The notes: a model not told the origin generated them from the letters alone. Counted from the first letter of the stretch, positions 53,808-63,829 are shown. The stretch: 64,000 nt of DNA from Thalassolituus sp. UBA674 (GCA_002298335.1 DBNK01000027.1:147373-211372); one strand, 5' to 3'. Made by a program: numbers and translations.

Positions 53808-54365
53808 TCAGATTTTACCAACCAGATCCAGAGAAGGAGCCAGAGTTGCTTCGCCTTCTTTCCACTTGGCAGGACATACTTCGCCTGGGTGAGAAGCAAC
53901 GTACTGAGCCGCTTTCACTTTGCGCAGCAGTTCTTCAGCGTTACGGCCAACACCTTCACAGGTCACTTCCATCACCTGAATGATGCCTTCCGGATCAACC
54001 AGGAAGGTAGCGCGGTCAGCCAGACCCATACCTTCACGCATTACACCGAAGTTGTTGGTGATAGCGCCGTTGGCATCGCCCAGCATGTAATAGTCGATTT
54101 TACCGATGGTTTCGGAAGAGTCGTGCCATGCTTTGTGAACGAAGTGAGTGTCGGTAGACACAGAGTAAACTTCAACGCCCAGCTTCTGCAGCTCTGGGTA
54201 GTAGTCGGCCAGGTCACCCAGTTCAGTCGGGCACACGAAGGTGAAGTCGGCTGGGTAGAAGAAGAAGATGCCCCATTTGCCTTTTACATCAGCGTCAGAA
54301 ACGTCAACGAATTCACCGGATTTGAACGCGGTGGTTTTGAACGGTTTGATTTCAGTATTGATCAT
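53808..54365 (-). CDS. ahpC: Second AhpC peroxiredoxin
   Basis: 185 aa with the same two active cysteines (TFVCPTE and GEVCPAKW). It carries an extra Cys (VTCEGVG) where the other copy has Ala. AAGGAG stands eight bases before the ATG. Codon choice leans more to GGT, GTT and AAA than in the first copy, which suggests higher expression. No ahpF follows; it would rely on the AhpF encoded 2.6 kb away. Confidence 0.97.
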   Translation of the reverse strand: MINTEIKPFKTTAFKSGEFVDVSDADVKGKWGIFFFYPADFTFVCPTELGDLADYYPELQKLGVEVYSVSTDTHFVHKAWHDSSETIGKIDYYMLGDANGAITNNFGVMREGMGLADRATFLVDPEGIIQVMEVTCEGVGRNAEELLRKVKAAQYVASHPGEVCPAKWKEGEATLAPSLDLVGKI

Positions 54366-54397
54366 GTCGTGCTCCTTTCATGAGTGTTGGTTGTGCC

Positions 54398-54463
54398 ATA
54401 GTACTGCCTGCAAAGACATCACTTAAATTGATCTTATTAAACACACTGATTAATTTTAACTAT
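54398..54463 (-). promoter_or_regulatory. ahpC: OxyR-like operator and promoter of ahpC copy 2
   Basis: Four quads at 11-base steps: ATTG (54427), TAAA (54438), ATTA (54449) and CTAT (54460), matching the layout before copy 1. A TACTAT box on the minus strand (54398-54403) lies 24 bp away, the same distance as in copy 1. Confidence 0.7.
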
Positions 54464-54502
54464 GTACGAAGACGGTATGGTGACAATTGTCACTCATCCG
54501 GA

Positions 54503-55591
54503 TCAGCTCCGGGCTGCCGTGGCAGCAGACTGCACCTGCGGCGGCAGGCTGTCTATGTGCAGCGTACGCGTCGGGAAGGCGCAGTCGGCACCACATTCAT
54601 GGATGATCGCCATGATCTTCAGCAGCACGTCCTGTTTGACCCCGTGATAATGGACCCAGTCTGTCGTGCGGGTAAAGGTATAAATAAAGAAGTCGAGACT
54701 TGAGGCACCAAACCCGTTGAAATTCACAATCAGGGTCTGGTCCTGATCAATTTCCGGGTGCTGACGCAGCATGTCACGCACCTTATCCATCAGTTCGCCG
54801 ATCAGACGTGCATCCTGATAGCGCACACCGATGGTCTCGTAGATACGGCGGTTGAGCATGCGCGAGGGGTTCTCCACCGCAATCGCAGTAAACACCTGAT
54901 TCGGCACGTACAGGGGGCGTTTATCAAAGGTACGGATGCGTGTAACGCGGAAGCCGATGCTCTCCACAGTGCCTTCTATATTACGGTCCGGTGAGCGGAT
55001 CCAGTCCCCCACGCGGAACGGCTTATCCAGATAGATAATGAGGGAGCCAAAGAAGTTAGCCAGCAGATCCTTGGCGGCCAGACCGACAATCAGGCCCCCC
55101 ATACCGCCGAACGCCAGTATCCCGGAGACGGAGATACCCAGCATCTGGAACACCGGCAGAATCATCAGTATGGTCACGGCCAGTTTGGCGAGCTTGCCGA
55201 CCAGTTGCACCGTGGTCGGATCAAAGCCACCGGTATACAGCTGCTTCTCTTCAATGCGGTTGATCAGCCGCCACATGGCCCAGGCGGTAAGGATTACCAG
55301 CGCCAGCTGACGGATCACCGAGATGCTGTGCAGCTCATCCGGTGAAAAGTACCCGGCCGTAATATCCGCCGCCCAGGTCAGACCGACCACCAGAATCATC
55401 CAGTTCACCGGCACCGCAACCGCACCCACCACGACATCGTCCCAGTTATTCCGGGTACTGGCCACCAGCCGGATCAGACGTTTGCGGATCATGCGCCAGA
55501 TAAACCCGGCCAGCAGAGTCAGACCCAGAATCAGGGTCAGGTCCCAGAACCATTCATAGTTCTGCGCAAAGAGTTCTTTCAGGGTATCCAT
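54503..55591 (-). CDS. MscS-family mechanosensitive channel
   Basis: 362 aa from ATG 55591 (MDTLKELFAQNYEWF); the frame runs on to 55666, through the end of rlmB. About five membrane helices; the pore helix and beta-domain entry read AFGGMGGLIVGLAAKDLLANFFGS, then IIYLDKPFRVGDWI, typical of MscS. The C-terminal soluble domain is conserved in type (YNI/YnaI-like size). Releases solutes on sudden dilution. It lies 31 bp after rlmB. Confidence 0.9.
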   Translation of the reverse strand: MDTLKELFAQNYEWFWDLTLILGLTLLAGFIWRMIRKRLIRLVASTRNNWDDVVVGAVAVPVNWMILVVGLTWAADITAGYFSPDELHSISVIRQLALVILTAWAMWRLINRIEEKQLYTGGFDPTTVQLVGKLAKLAVTILMILPVFQMLGISVSGILAFGGMGGLIVGLAAKDLLANFFGSLIIYLDKPFRVGDWIRSPDRNIEGTVESIGFRVTRIRTFDKRPLYVPNQVFTAIAVENPSRMLNRRIYETIGVRYQDARLIGELMDKVRDMLRQHPEIDQDQTLIVNFNGFGASSLDFFIYTFTRTTDWVHYHGVKQDVLLKIMAIIHECGADCAFPTRTLHIDSLPPQVQSAATAARS

Positions 55592-55622
55592 AAGATCGGG
55601 CTCAGAGATCAGTCGGGAAGGA

Positions 55623-56363
55623 TCATACCGTATTGCGTTGTCGTACCGCCTCAAACAGACAGACACCCGTCGCCACCGAGACGTTCAGCGAGCTGACTTC
55701 TCCGGCCATCGGGATGTTCACCAGAAAATCGCAGTGCTCGCGGGTGAGGCGGCGCATACCACTGCCTTCGGCCCCCATCACCAGCGCCAGTGGCCCGGTC
55801 AGACTCTGCTGATAAATGCTGTTTTCGGCTTCACCCGCGGTGCCACCGATCCAGATGCCGCGTTCCTGCAGCTCTTTCAGAGTCCGGGCCAGGTTGGTGA
55901 CCTGAATGTAAGGCAGGGCCTCAGCCGCGCCGCAGGCGACTTTCGAGGCCGTGGCATTCAGCGGTGCGGATTTGTCTTTCGGAGCGATCACCAGATGCAC
56001 ACCCGCGGCGTCTGCCGTACGCAGACAGGCGCCCAGGTTGTGAGGGTCGGTGACGCCGTCGAGCACCAGAATAAAGGCGGGGCCGTCAATGGCATCCAGC
56101 AGTTCCGGCAGGTGTTTCTCAGAACGGCCCTGCGCCGGTTTGCGCCAGGCGACAATCCCCTGATGGTTGCCTTCGACCTTCTGGTTAAGCAGACCTTTGT
56201 CCACCTCCATCACGCTCAGCCCCTGCTCTTCTGCCATCTCCAGCAGACGTTGCATACGTGCATCGTGACGGCCTTTCTGTACCCAGATCTCCACCACCTG
56301 ATCGGCAGAACGCTGCAACAGCGTGGTGACGGCGTGAATGCCGTAAACGGCGTCGAGCTTCAT
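55623..56363 (-). CDS. rlmB: 23S rRNA (guanosine-2'-O-)-methyltransferase RlmB
   Basis: 246 aa SPOUT methyltransferase acting on G2251 of 23S rRNA. N-terminal VYGIHAVTTLL substrate-binding part, then the knot motifs DPHNLGACLRTADAAGV, VMGAEGSGMRRL and IPMAGEVSSLNVSVATGVCLFE. The ATG follows the rnr stop directly, with no gap, so the two are co-transcribed as in E. coli. Confidence 0.96.
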   Translation of the reverse strand: MKLDAVYGIHAVTTLLQRSADQVVEIWVQKGRHDARMQRLLEMAEEQGLSVMEVDKGLLNQKVEGNHQGIVAWRKPAQGRSEKHLPELLDAIDGPAFILVLDGVTDPHNLGACLRTADAAGVHLVIAPKDKSAPLNATASKVACGAAEALPYIQVTNLARTLKELQERGIWIGGTAGEAENSIYQQSLTGPLALVMGAEGSGMRRLTREHCDFLVNIPMAGEVSSLNVSVATGVCLFEAVRQRNTV

Positions 56364-58838
56364 TTATTTCTTTTTCCCGGCGGGTTTTTTCTTTGAACCG
56401 GAGCTGCGGCGACGGCGCGAGGGTCTTTTCTTTTTACCATCGGCGTCACTGCTGGTTCCGGCATCCGCTTTCGGGCGCCCGCCCGGTTTCATAAACTCCT
56501 CTTTGCTGGTGCCTTTACTGCTGCGCTTGCGCGGCTGACGTGCCGGTACCGGCGCATCGCTGCTGCGCCCGGAGTCTTTATTGTGGGGGGCCGTGGTCAG
56601 TTCGAAATCGACCTTACGGTCATCCAGATTCACTGCCACCACTTTCACCCAGATATGGTCACCAAGGCGGAAGCTGCGACGGGTCCGCTCACCGATCAGA
56701 CGGTGCTTCACCTGATCGTACTGGTAATAGTCGTTCTGCAGGGTGCTGACATGCACCAGACCTTCGACGTAGACATCTTTCAGCTCGACGAACAGACCGA
56801 AACCGGTCACCGCGGTGATGATGCCCTCAAAGTCTTCACCCACTTTATCGCGGATGTACTCACACTTGAGGAAGTCGGTAACGTCGCGGGTAGCATCGTC
56901 AGCACGACGTTCCGTCATGGAGCAGTGCTCGCCCATAACCACCATGGCCGCAATATCGTACGGATAAATCAAGGATTTCTTCAGTGGCTGAGCACCATCG
57001 GTGCGGCGCACGTGCGCGCATTCCCGGTCACTGCGGATCACACTGCGGATACCGCGGTGCACCAGTAAATCGGGGTAGCGGCGGATCGGCGAGGTGAAAT
57101 GGGTGTAGGCCTTGTACGCCAGACCAAAATGGCCTTCGTTTTCCGGTGAATATACTGCCTGGCTGAGTGAACGCAGCATCACAGTCTGAATCAGGTGTGA
57201 GTCCGGACGGTTGGCGATCTGTGACAGGAGGGTCTGGTAATCTTTCGGTGCCGGGTCTTTGCCGTGTGGCATGGTCAGGCCCATTTCACCGAGGAAGGCA
57301 CCCAGATTTTCCAGCTTTTCGGCCGTCGGGCCTTTGTGCACCCGGTACAGCGCCGGAATGTCATAGCGGCTGAAGAAATCCGCGGCACACACGTTGGCCG
57401 CCAGCATGCACTCTTCGATGAGCATGTGGGCGTGGTTGCGTGTGGTCGGAACGATTTCCTGAATTTTGCGCTCGCTGTCGAACACAATGCGGGTCTCAAC
57501 CGTATCAAAGTCCATCGCGCCACGGTTTTCACGCTGGCCACGCAGGATGTGATAGAGGTTATAGAGTTCATCGACGTGCGGCACCACTTCAGCGTACTGC
57601 TCGCGTCGCTGTGCCTGAAGGTCCGGCTCGGCATCCGGATTGATCATGTCCCAGACCTTGTTGTAGGTCAGGCGGGCATGCGAATGAATGATACCTTCCA
57701 TAAACTGGTAGCCGGAGACACGGCCAGCTTTCGAAATGGTCATTTCACAGACCATCACCAGACGGTCTACATCCGGGTTCAGTGAGCACAGACCATTGGA
57801 GAGCTTCTCAGGCAGCATGGGTACAACAAACCCGGGGAAATAAACCGAGTTACCACGCTGATGGGCTTCTTTGTCCAGGGCCGCCCCAACCTTCACATAG
57901 TGAGAGACATCGGCAATGGCAACCCATAAACGCCAGCCACCGGTACTTTTATTGCGCTCGCAGAACACGGCGTCGTCAAAGTCACGGGCATCTTCACCGT
58001 CGATGGTGACAAACGGCAGGTTGCGCAGGTCAATGCGGTGGCGCTTGTCTTCCAGCTGCACTTCATCCGGCATGGCTGCCGCTTCTGCCGCGACCTCTTC
58101 ATGCCACTCGTGCGGGATGTTATGGCTGCGGATTGCCACGTCGATTTCCATCCCCGGCGCCAGATGCTCGCCCAGCACTTCGATGATTTCGCCCATAGGC
58201 AGTCCGGCACCGGTCGGCTGGCGGGTGATGTTCACCACCACAAACTGGCCATGCTGAGCACCGTGGCGGCCTTCCGGCGGCACCAGCACTTCCAGCGGAA
58301 TGCGTTTGTTATCCGGCTGTACCGTACCAACACCCGATTCTTCAAAGTAGCGGCCCACCACCTGGGTGGTATTGCGCTCCAGCACATCCAGAATCTTGCC
58401 TTCGGGGCGGCCGCGGCGGTCCAGTCCCAGCACCTGCACCGCCACCTTGTCGCCATGGAACACTTTGCGCATCTGCCGGTTGGACAGATAAATATCGTCA
58501 CCGTCGTCCTGCAATACAAAACCAAAGCCGTCGCGGTGTCCTGAGACAATGCCTTTTTTCAGATTGGCTTTTTTCAGCGGCATGAACTGATTACGGCGGT
58601 TACTGAGCAGCTGGCCATCACGGCACATGGCGATCAGACGGCGGCGCAGGGCCTCAATGCGGTCTTCATCGGTTTCCTGCAGAGCAGCGACGACATCTTC
58701 ATGCGTCAGGGGTTTTTCAGCCTGTTCCAGCAGAAGCAGCAAGGCTTCGCGGCTGGCCACCGGATTCTCGTACTTTTCAGCTTCGAGTTCGGCGTTAGGA
58801 TCTTTTATAGGTGGTCTGTTGCTACCGGTATCGCTCAA
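56364..58838 (-). CDS. rnr: Ribonuclease R
   Basis: 824 aa 3'-5' exoribonuclease able to digest structured RNA. Order: winged-helix start (SREALLLLLEQAEKPLTHEDV), two cold-shock domains, the RNB catalytic domain with DGEDARDFDDAVF (metal Asp cluster) and FTSPIRRYPDLLVHR, an S1 domain (about 650-735), and a Lys/Arg/Ser-rich tail that ends in basic repeats (KKKRPSRRRR, KKPAGKKK). Standard length for the family. Confidence 0.97.
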   Translation of the reverse strand: MSDTGSNRPPIKDPNAELEAEKYENPVASREALLLLLEQAEKPLTHEDVVAALQETDEDRIEALRRRLIAMCRDGQLLSNRRNQFMPLKKANLKKGIVSGHRDGFGFVLQDDGDDIYLSNRQMRKVFHGDKVAVQVLGLDRRGRPEGKILDVLERNTTQVVGRYFEESGVGTVQPDNKRIPLEVLVPPEGRHGAQHGQFVVVNITRQPTGAGLPMGEIIEVLGEHLAPGMEIDVAIRSHNIPHEWHEEVAAEAAAMPDEVQLEDKRHRIDLRNLPFVTIDGEDARDFDDAVFCERNKSTGGWRLWVAIADVSHYVKVGAALDKEAHQRGNSVYFPGFVVPMLPEKLSNGLCSLNPDVDRLVMVCEMTISKAGRVSGYQFMEGIIHSHARLTYNKVWDMINPDAEPDLQAQRREQYAEVVPHVDELYNLYHILRGQRENRGAMDFDTVETRIVFDSERKIQEIVPTTRNHAHMLIEECMLAANVCAADFFSRYDIPALYRVHKGPTAEKLENLGAFLGEMGLTMPHGKDPAPKDYQTLLSQIANRPDSHLIQTVMLRSLSQAVYSPENEGHFGLAYKAYTHFTSPIRRYPDLLVHRGIRSVIRSDRECAHVRRTDGAQPLKKSLIYPYDIAAMVVMGEHCSMTERRADDATRDVTDFLKCEYIRDKVGEDFEGIITAVTGFGLFVELKDVYVEGLVHVSTLQNDYYQYDQVKHRLIGERTRRSFRLGDHIWVKVVAVNLDDRKVDFELTTAPHNKDSGRSSDAPVPARQPRKRSSKGTSKEEFMKPGGRPKADAGTSSDADGKKKRPSRRRRSSGSKKKPAGKKK

Positions 58839-58931
58839 GCGACAGCTCCTGGTAATGAATTTTGGTCAGTATACAGTATATTAGTCACCGGACAGGTCTG
58901 AGCCCGCCCTACAACCGGAGATTTTCACTTT

Positions 58932-59804
58932 ATGTCCCTGATGGAAAGCATCACGGCCCGCGTCATCCGCCTGCTGGTCAAACCCTACCTGACCGGCAAA
59001 GTCGCTGTCAGTAAACAGCGCCGTCATCTGAATCTGCTGCGTTTTTTTCCTGGTCCGCTTGGCGTACAGCAGGAAGAGGTCATAATCGGCGGAGTACCGG
59101 CACTGAAACTGACCCCGGCTCAGTCACAGGGCACCATGCTGTACCTGCACGGTGGTGCCTATTGCGCAGGTTCACCCGCCAGCCATAAAGACATGGTGGC
59201 ACGGCTGGCCAGAGAAACCCGCTCAACCGTGTGGCTGATCGATTACCGCCTGGCTCCGGAGCACCCCTACCCGGCAGCACAGGACGACGCCCTGGCCGCT
59301 TACCGGGCACTGCTGTCGAAAGGTGAGTCTCCGGTGGTGGCCGGTGATTCTGCCGGTGGCGGGCTGAGCGTCTCACTGGCACTGCGCCTGCGTGACGAAC
59401 GCCTGCCTCAGCCACCGGCGCTGATTCTGTTCTCACCCTGGGTTGACCTGACCTGCAGTGGCAGCACGCTGTCATCCCACGCCGGTCGTGACCCTATGCT
59501 AAACCCGGACTGGCTGACCACGGCCGCTGGCTTTTATGCCGCTGAGGCAGAGTTAACCACGCCGGGAATATCACCCTTGTTTGGCGATTTTTCAGAGTTT
59601 CCACCGGTACTGATTCAGGTCGGCAGTGAAGAAATTCTGTTGGATGATGCCCTGCGTCTGCACAGCCGGATGAAAGAGGCCGGAGTCAAAGCCCGGCTGT
59701 CTCAGTTTGAAGGTCTGTGGCATGTGTTCCAGATTCACGCCAATCTGCTGAGCCGCTCACGACGGGCACTGGAAGAAGTGGCCGGTTTTATCCGAGCCAA
59801 CTGA
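58932..59804 (+). CDS. Esterase of the hormone-sensitive lipase family
   Basis: 290 aa alpha/beta hydrolase. The oxyanion motif is YLHGGAYCAGS, the nucleophile motif GDSAGGGLS, the acid in SEEILLDDA and the catalytic His in GLWHVFQ. This is the bacterial HSL (family IV) pattern; such enzymes cut short- to medium-chain esters. No signal peptide. Divergent from rnr. Confidence 0.9.
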   Translation: MSLMESITARVIRLLVKPYLTGKVAVSKQRRHLNLLRFFPGPLGVQQEEVIIGGVPALKLTPAQSQGTMLYLHGGAYCAGSPASHKDMVARLARETRSTVWLIDYRLAPEHPYPAAQDDALAAYRALLSKGESPVVAGDSAGGGLSVSLALRLRDERLPQPPALILFSPWVDLTCSGSTLSSHAGRDPMLNPDWLTTAAGFYAAEAELTTPGISPLFGDFSEFPPVLIQVGSEEILLDDALRLHSRMKEAGVKARLSQFEGLWHVFQIHANLLSRSRRALEEVAGFIRAN

Positions 59805-59822
59805 AGCGCCCGGTTCAGGGGT

Positions 59823-60194
59823 TCAGAGAGAACGGAAATTGATGGTGGCCGATTCACGGCTTTGTCCTGCGGCCTCAAGTTTCTGCAGATAGTCCTGCCA
59901 CAGGGATTCCTGATTCAGGCAAAGATGATGCAGATATTTCCAGTCGTAGAGACCGGAGTCGTGGCCGTCATCAAAGATGAGCTTGAGGGCATAGTTGCCC
60001 GCAGGCTCGATCCGCACAATCCCCACATCTTTCTTGCCGTACTGCAGAACCTCGTTACCAACACCGTGTCCCCGCACTTCCGCGGAGGGTGAAAACACCC
60101 GCAGAAATTCATAACTGAGCTCATAACCGTCGTCGCCATAACTCAGCGCAAGGCAGCGGCTCTGCTTACGCAAACGGATGCCTGAAGGAATCAT
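59823..60194 (-). CDS. DUF971 protein (gamma-butyrobetaine hydroxylase N-terminal-like)
   Basis: 123 aa from ATG 60194 (MIPSGIRLRKQSR); a GTG four codons earlier sits in the ribosome-binding region. Family features: ALSYGDDGYELSYEFLRVFSPSAEVRGHG-type start, KKDVGIVRIEPAGNYALKLIFDDGH and SGLYDWKYLHHL. A stand-alone copy of the domain at the N-terminus of gamma-butyrobetaine hydroxylases; its role in bacteria is unclear. Converges on the esterase gene. Confidence 0.87.
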   Translation of the reverse strand: MIPSGIRLRKQSRCLALSYGDDGYELSYEFLRVFSPSAEVRGHGVGNEVLQYGKKDVGIVRIEPAGNYALKLIFDDGHDSGLYDWKYLHHLCLNQESLWQDYLQKLEAAGQSRESATINFRSL

Positions 60195-60308
60195 AAACAC
60201 CCCCACTCAATTAATACTCTTTTCCTAGAATCTCTATATATACTCATTCTTGGTCCTGATTTTAAGACGGACTGTATACAAAGTTTACCTTGGTGGAGAC
60301 ACAACGAC

Positions 60309-61955
60309 ATGACCTTTCTGCGCAATCTGAGCATCCGCAAACGTCTGTGGCTGATACTGACGATCGCACTCTGCGGACTGGTGCTGACAGAAATAAAAGC
60401 ACTGCACAGCATTCACGATTCACTCTATGAAGCGGAATATACGGCAAAACGTGAAACCGTAAAGACCTATGTGAACAGTGCCTGGAGCCTTGTCGATCAC
60501 TACCACACACTCTACACCGACGGCGTATTATCTGAGCAGCAGGCTCAGCAGGCAGCGCTTGATGCCCTGCGCGCCATGCACGACGACACCCTGTACTTCT
60601 GGGTCAGTGATGCCCGCCCGGTACTGCTGATGAACGCTGGCAAACCCTCCTCCGAAGGCACCAGTATGCTGGATATCCGTGATCAGGAGGGTACTGCCGT
60701 TTTTACCAATATGGTGCGCCTTGCCCGCGGTAACCGCGAGGGGATTTATCTGTCCTACCTCTGGCCGCTGCCTGGTGAAACCACTCCGCGGAATAAAACC
60801 AGTTTTATCCGCCACTACCCGGACTGGGACTGGTACGTTGGCAGTGGCCTGTACCCCGCTGACGTCGGTGCGATATTTATGGAGAAAGCCGCAGGGCTCG
60901 CGAGTATTACTCTCGGGTTTATCGTCCTGATGGCGTTCGCAATCCGCCTGGTCAGTGCCAGTATCGATCAGCCTCTGACCCGACTGTCTGAAACCATGAG
61001 CCGCATTGCCGAAGGAGACGGCGATCTGACGCAACGCCTGACCGCCCGTGGTAATGATGAGCTGTCGCGTCTGGCGGACTCGTTCAACCACTTCATTGCC
61101 CGCATTCAGGACATCATCCGCGAAAGTAAATCAGCCACCGGGCAAGTCGCCGCATCGGGAGCAGACATTGCCAGCCTGAGTAAAGCCACGCGTAAGCTGA
61201 CCAGCGACCAGCGCGAGGACAGTGAACATGTGGCCAGCAGCGCCCGTGAGATGAGTCAGACCATCCGCGAAATTGCCGGGAATGCCGAGCAGGCAGCCAG
61301 TGCTGTGCGCTCAGTGGAAACCAACGCCAGCCACGGCCTGACCACCATACAGTCAGCACAGAAACACATCAGTGACCTGGCCGGACAAATCCGTGCTTCC
61401 TGCCAGTCGATCCGCAACCTGCGTGATGAAACCGAGAGTATTGGCTCGGTGCTGGATGTTATCCGCGGGATTGCCGAGCAGACCAATCTGCTGGCACTGA
61501 ATGCGGCCATTGAAGCCGCCCGGGCCGGCGAGCAGGGCCGTGGTTTTGCCGTCGTTGCCGACGAAGTCCGCACCCTGGCGTCCCGGACACAGGCCTCCAC
61601 TGAAGAGATACACAACACCATTGCCCGCCTGCAGGAGCAGGCTGCCACCACAGTGACTTCAATGGAAAGCAGCTCCGAACATTCCGAGACCACCAGCGCC
61701 ATGTCTCAGTCGGCCTGCGATGCCATGACCGCCATCCGCGAAGCCGTTGTGACGCTGACGGACATGAACATCAGTATGGCGGCCGCTGTTGAGCAGCAGA
61801 GTGTCGCGGCCATAGACATCAGTGACCGCATCAGCCGGATTGCTGAGTCATCGGGTGATATTAATCACAAAATGATACAGGCGGATGAGGGCAGCCATCG
61901 CTTACAGAACTGCAGCGAAGACCTGTCCGGACTGATCGACCAGTTCCGCATCTGA
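60309..61955 (+). CDS. Methyl-accepting chemotaxis protein with Cache sensor, copy 1
   Basis: 548 aa. Transmembrane helix at about 15-33, a periplasmic single-Cache-type sensor (DDTLYFWVSDARPVLLMN, HYPDWDWYVGSGLYPADV), a second helix at about 195-215, HAMP, and a long MCP coiled coil. The tip is EQTNLLALNAAIEAARAGEQGRGFAVVADEVRTLA, the CheA/CheW contact. The tail ends QFRI without a CheR-binding pentapeptide. Ligand unknown. A close paralogue follows. Confidence 0.93.
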   Translation: MTFLRNLSIRKRLWLILTIALCGLVLTEIKALHSIHDSLYEAEYTAKRETVKTYVNSAWSLVDHYHTLYTDGVLSEQQAQQAALDALRAMHDDTLYFWVSDARPVLLMNAGKPSSEGTSMLDIRDQEGTAVFTNMVRLARGNREGIYLSYLWPLPGETTPRNKTSFIRHYPDWDWYVGSGLYPADVGAIFMEKAAGLASITLGFIVLMAFAIRLVSASIDQPLTRLSETMSRIAEGDGDLTQRLTARGNDELSRLADSFNHFIARIQDIIRESKSATGQVAASGADIASLSKATRKLTSDQREDSEHVASSAREMSQTIREIAGNAEQAASAVRSVETNASHGLTTIQSAQKHISDLAGQIRASCQSIRNLRDETESIGSVLDVIRGIAEQTNLLALNAAIEAARAGEQGRGFAVVADEVRTLASRTQASTEEIHNTIARLQEQAATTVTSMESSSEHSETTSAMSQSACDAMTAIREAVVTLTDMNISMAAAVEQQSVAAIDISDRISRIAESSGDINHKMIQADEGSHRLQNCSEDLSGLIDQFRI

Positions 61956-62145
61956 TACTCCCCTGCCCGGGCCGGATTCCCATTCCGGCCTGTCCTGTCA
62001 TTTATCCTCTCAACCTGTGTCGTTATATGACACCACCTCCCGCCAAGCGGATCTATACTCAGGTCATCACCAGAGTGCACACCTATCCTGATGTAAGGTG
62101 CGTTCACATCAAACGAAGATAAAAATGGATAGGGAGTTTGTCCGG

Positions 62146-63780
62146 ATGAACCTTTTTCGCGCCATCAGTATCCGCAGACGTCTGTATCTGCTGCCCGCCG
62201 TAGCCCTGGTCAGCTTCAGTCTCCTGCTCGCCCAGATTCTCTGGCAACTTCATAATGAGATGACAGACAGCCGGGAAAACACCGTACGCTTTCAGATCGA
62301 GAATGTTCACAGCCTGCTGAATCACTACTACAACCTCAGTCAGGAAGGACTGCCTGAGGCCGACGCCCAAAAAATGGCCCTTGAGACCATCAAAAAGCTG
62401 CGCTACGACGGGCAGGACTACTTCTGGATCAACGATCTGCATCCGACCATGATCATGCATCCGATGAAACCGCAGCTGGACGGAAAAGACATGACCGATG
62501 TGCAGGACCCGGAAGGCGTCTATCTGTTCCGGGAAATGGTCAGTAGCGTTAAAGCCAGCGACAAAGGCGGTTACGTTAAATATATGTGGCCCAAGCCGGG
62601 CAAAGAACAACCCCAGCCCAAAATCAGTTATGTGCGCGAATTCAAACCATGGGGCTGGATCATAGGTACAGGTGTGTATGTCGATGATGTGTACGAAGAC
62701 TTCCTGATTGAAGCTGAACAGGTCATCGGCGCCGGAATATTCTTTCTGCTACTGATGCTGGCCACCATGATGATGATTTCCCAGAGTATCCGTGCTCCGC
62801 TGGCTAAGGTCACCCAGACCATGCGCGAAATATCCAAAGGTGCCGGCGATCTGACCCAACGTCTGCAGGAAGATGGCCGGGATGAGCTGTCTCTGCTGGC
62901 GCGGTCTTTCAATCAGTTTACCAGCCAGATTCAGCAGATCATCAGTGAGAGTAAGGCCGCAACCGAAGGGCTGTCGGACATGGGCCGGAAAATCGCCGGA
63001 AGCTCCCACTCCACCCGTGAGCTGACCACCTCGCAGATGCATGAAAGTGAACAGGTTGCTGCCGGTGCCAAAGAAATGAGCCAGACCATTCAGGAAATTG
63101 CCAGTCACGCCGAACAGGCTGCTGATATTGTCCGCCAGGTTGAGAACAACGCCGGGCAGGGCCTCAGCACCATGCAGAAAACCCGTGAGCACATCACCAA
63201 TCTTGTCAGCCAGATGCAGAACTCCCAGGCCTCCATCAATAACCTTCGCGCCGAAACCGAAAGCATCGGCTCAGTACTGGAAGTCATCCGGGGCATTGCT
63301 GAACAGACGAATCTGCTGGCACTGAACGCCGCTATTGAAGCCGCCCGTGCCGGTGAACAGGGCCGTGGTTTTGCCGTCGTCGCCGATGAAGTACGGACGC
63401 TCGCATCACGGACCCAGGAATCCACTGAAGAAATTCACAAAACCATTGTGCGCCTGCAGGAGCAGGCAGCTCTCACTGTATCCAGCATGGATACCAGTGT
63501 GGAACACACCCTCGAAACCAGTGAAATGTCAGAGCAGGCCAGCGCCGCCATTTCCAGCATCCGCGAGGCCATAGCCACCCTTACCGATATGAACCTGAGC
63601 ATAGCCAGTGCCGTTGAAGAACAGAGCGTGGCAGCCGGAGAAATCAGTGGCGGCATTAACCGCATCGCCATCTCTTCCAGCCGTATTAATCAGACCATGG
63701 GCGAAGCCAGCGAAGCGGGCCGCGAACTGGAAACGTCGAGTGAGCGCCTGACGCAGTTAATTGCGCGGTTTAATGTGTAA
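62146..63780 (+). CDS. Methyl-accepting chemotaxis protein with Cache sensor, copy 2
   Basis: 544 aa from ATG 62146 (MNLFRAISIRRRLYLLP), with GGGAG nine bases upstream; the frame extends to 62098. Same order as copy 1: helix, Cache sensor (DGQDYFWINDLHPTMIMHPM, FKPWGWIIGTGVYVDDVYEDF), helix, HAMP, MCP tip. The sensor resembles copy 1 less than the signalling half does, so the two likely sense different small molecules. A terminator follows. Confidence 0.93.
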   Translation: MNLFRAISIRRRLYLLPAVALVSFSLLLAQILWQLHNEMTDSRENTVRFQIENVHSLLNHYYNLSQEGLPEADAQKMALETIKKLRYDGQDYFWINDLHPTMIMHPMKPQLDGKDMTDVQDPEGVYLFREMVSSVKASDKGGYVKYMWPKPGKEQPQPKISYVREFKPWGWIIGTGVYVDDVYEDFLIEAEQVIGAGIFFLLLMLATMMMISQSIRAPLAKVTQTMREISKGAGDLTQRLQEDGRDELSLLARSFNQFTSQIQQIISESKAATEGLSDMGRKIAGSSHSTRELTTSQMHESEQVAAGAKEMSQTIQEIASHAEQAADIVRQVENNAGQGLSTMQKTREHITNLVSQMQNSQASINNLRAETESIGSVLEVIRGIAEQTNLLALNAAIEAARAGEQGRGFAVVADEVRTLASRTQESTEEIHKTIVRLQEQAALTVSSMDTSVEHTLETSEMSEQASAAISSIREAIATLTDMNLSIASAVEEQSVAAGEISGGINRIAISSSRINQTMGEASEAGRELETSSERLTQLIARFNV

Positions 63781-63802
63781 CAAGCGTGATAGAAATAAAT
63801 AA

Positions 63803-63829
63803 AAAGGCCTCCGGATGGAGGTTTTTTTA
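63803..63829 (+). terminator. Terminator after the second chemoreceptor
   Basis: CCTCC, loop GGAT, GGAGG, then seven T. It starts 23 bp after the stop. Confidence 0.9.
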
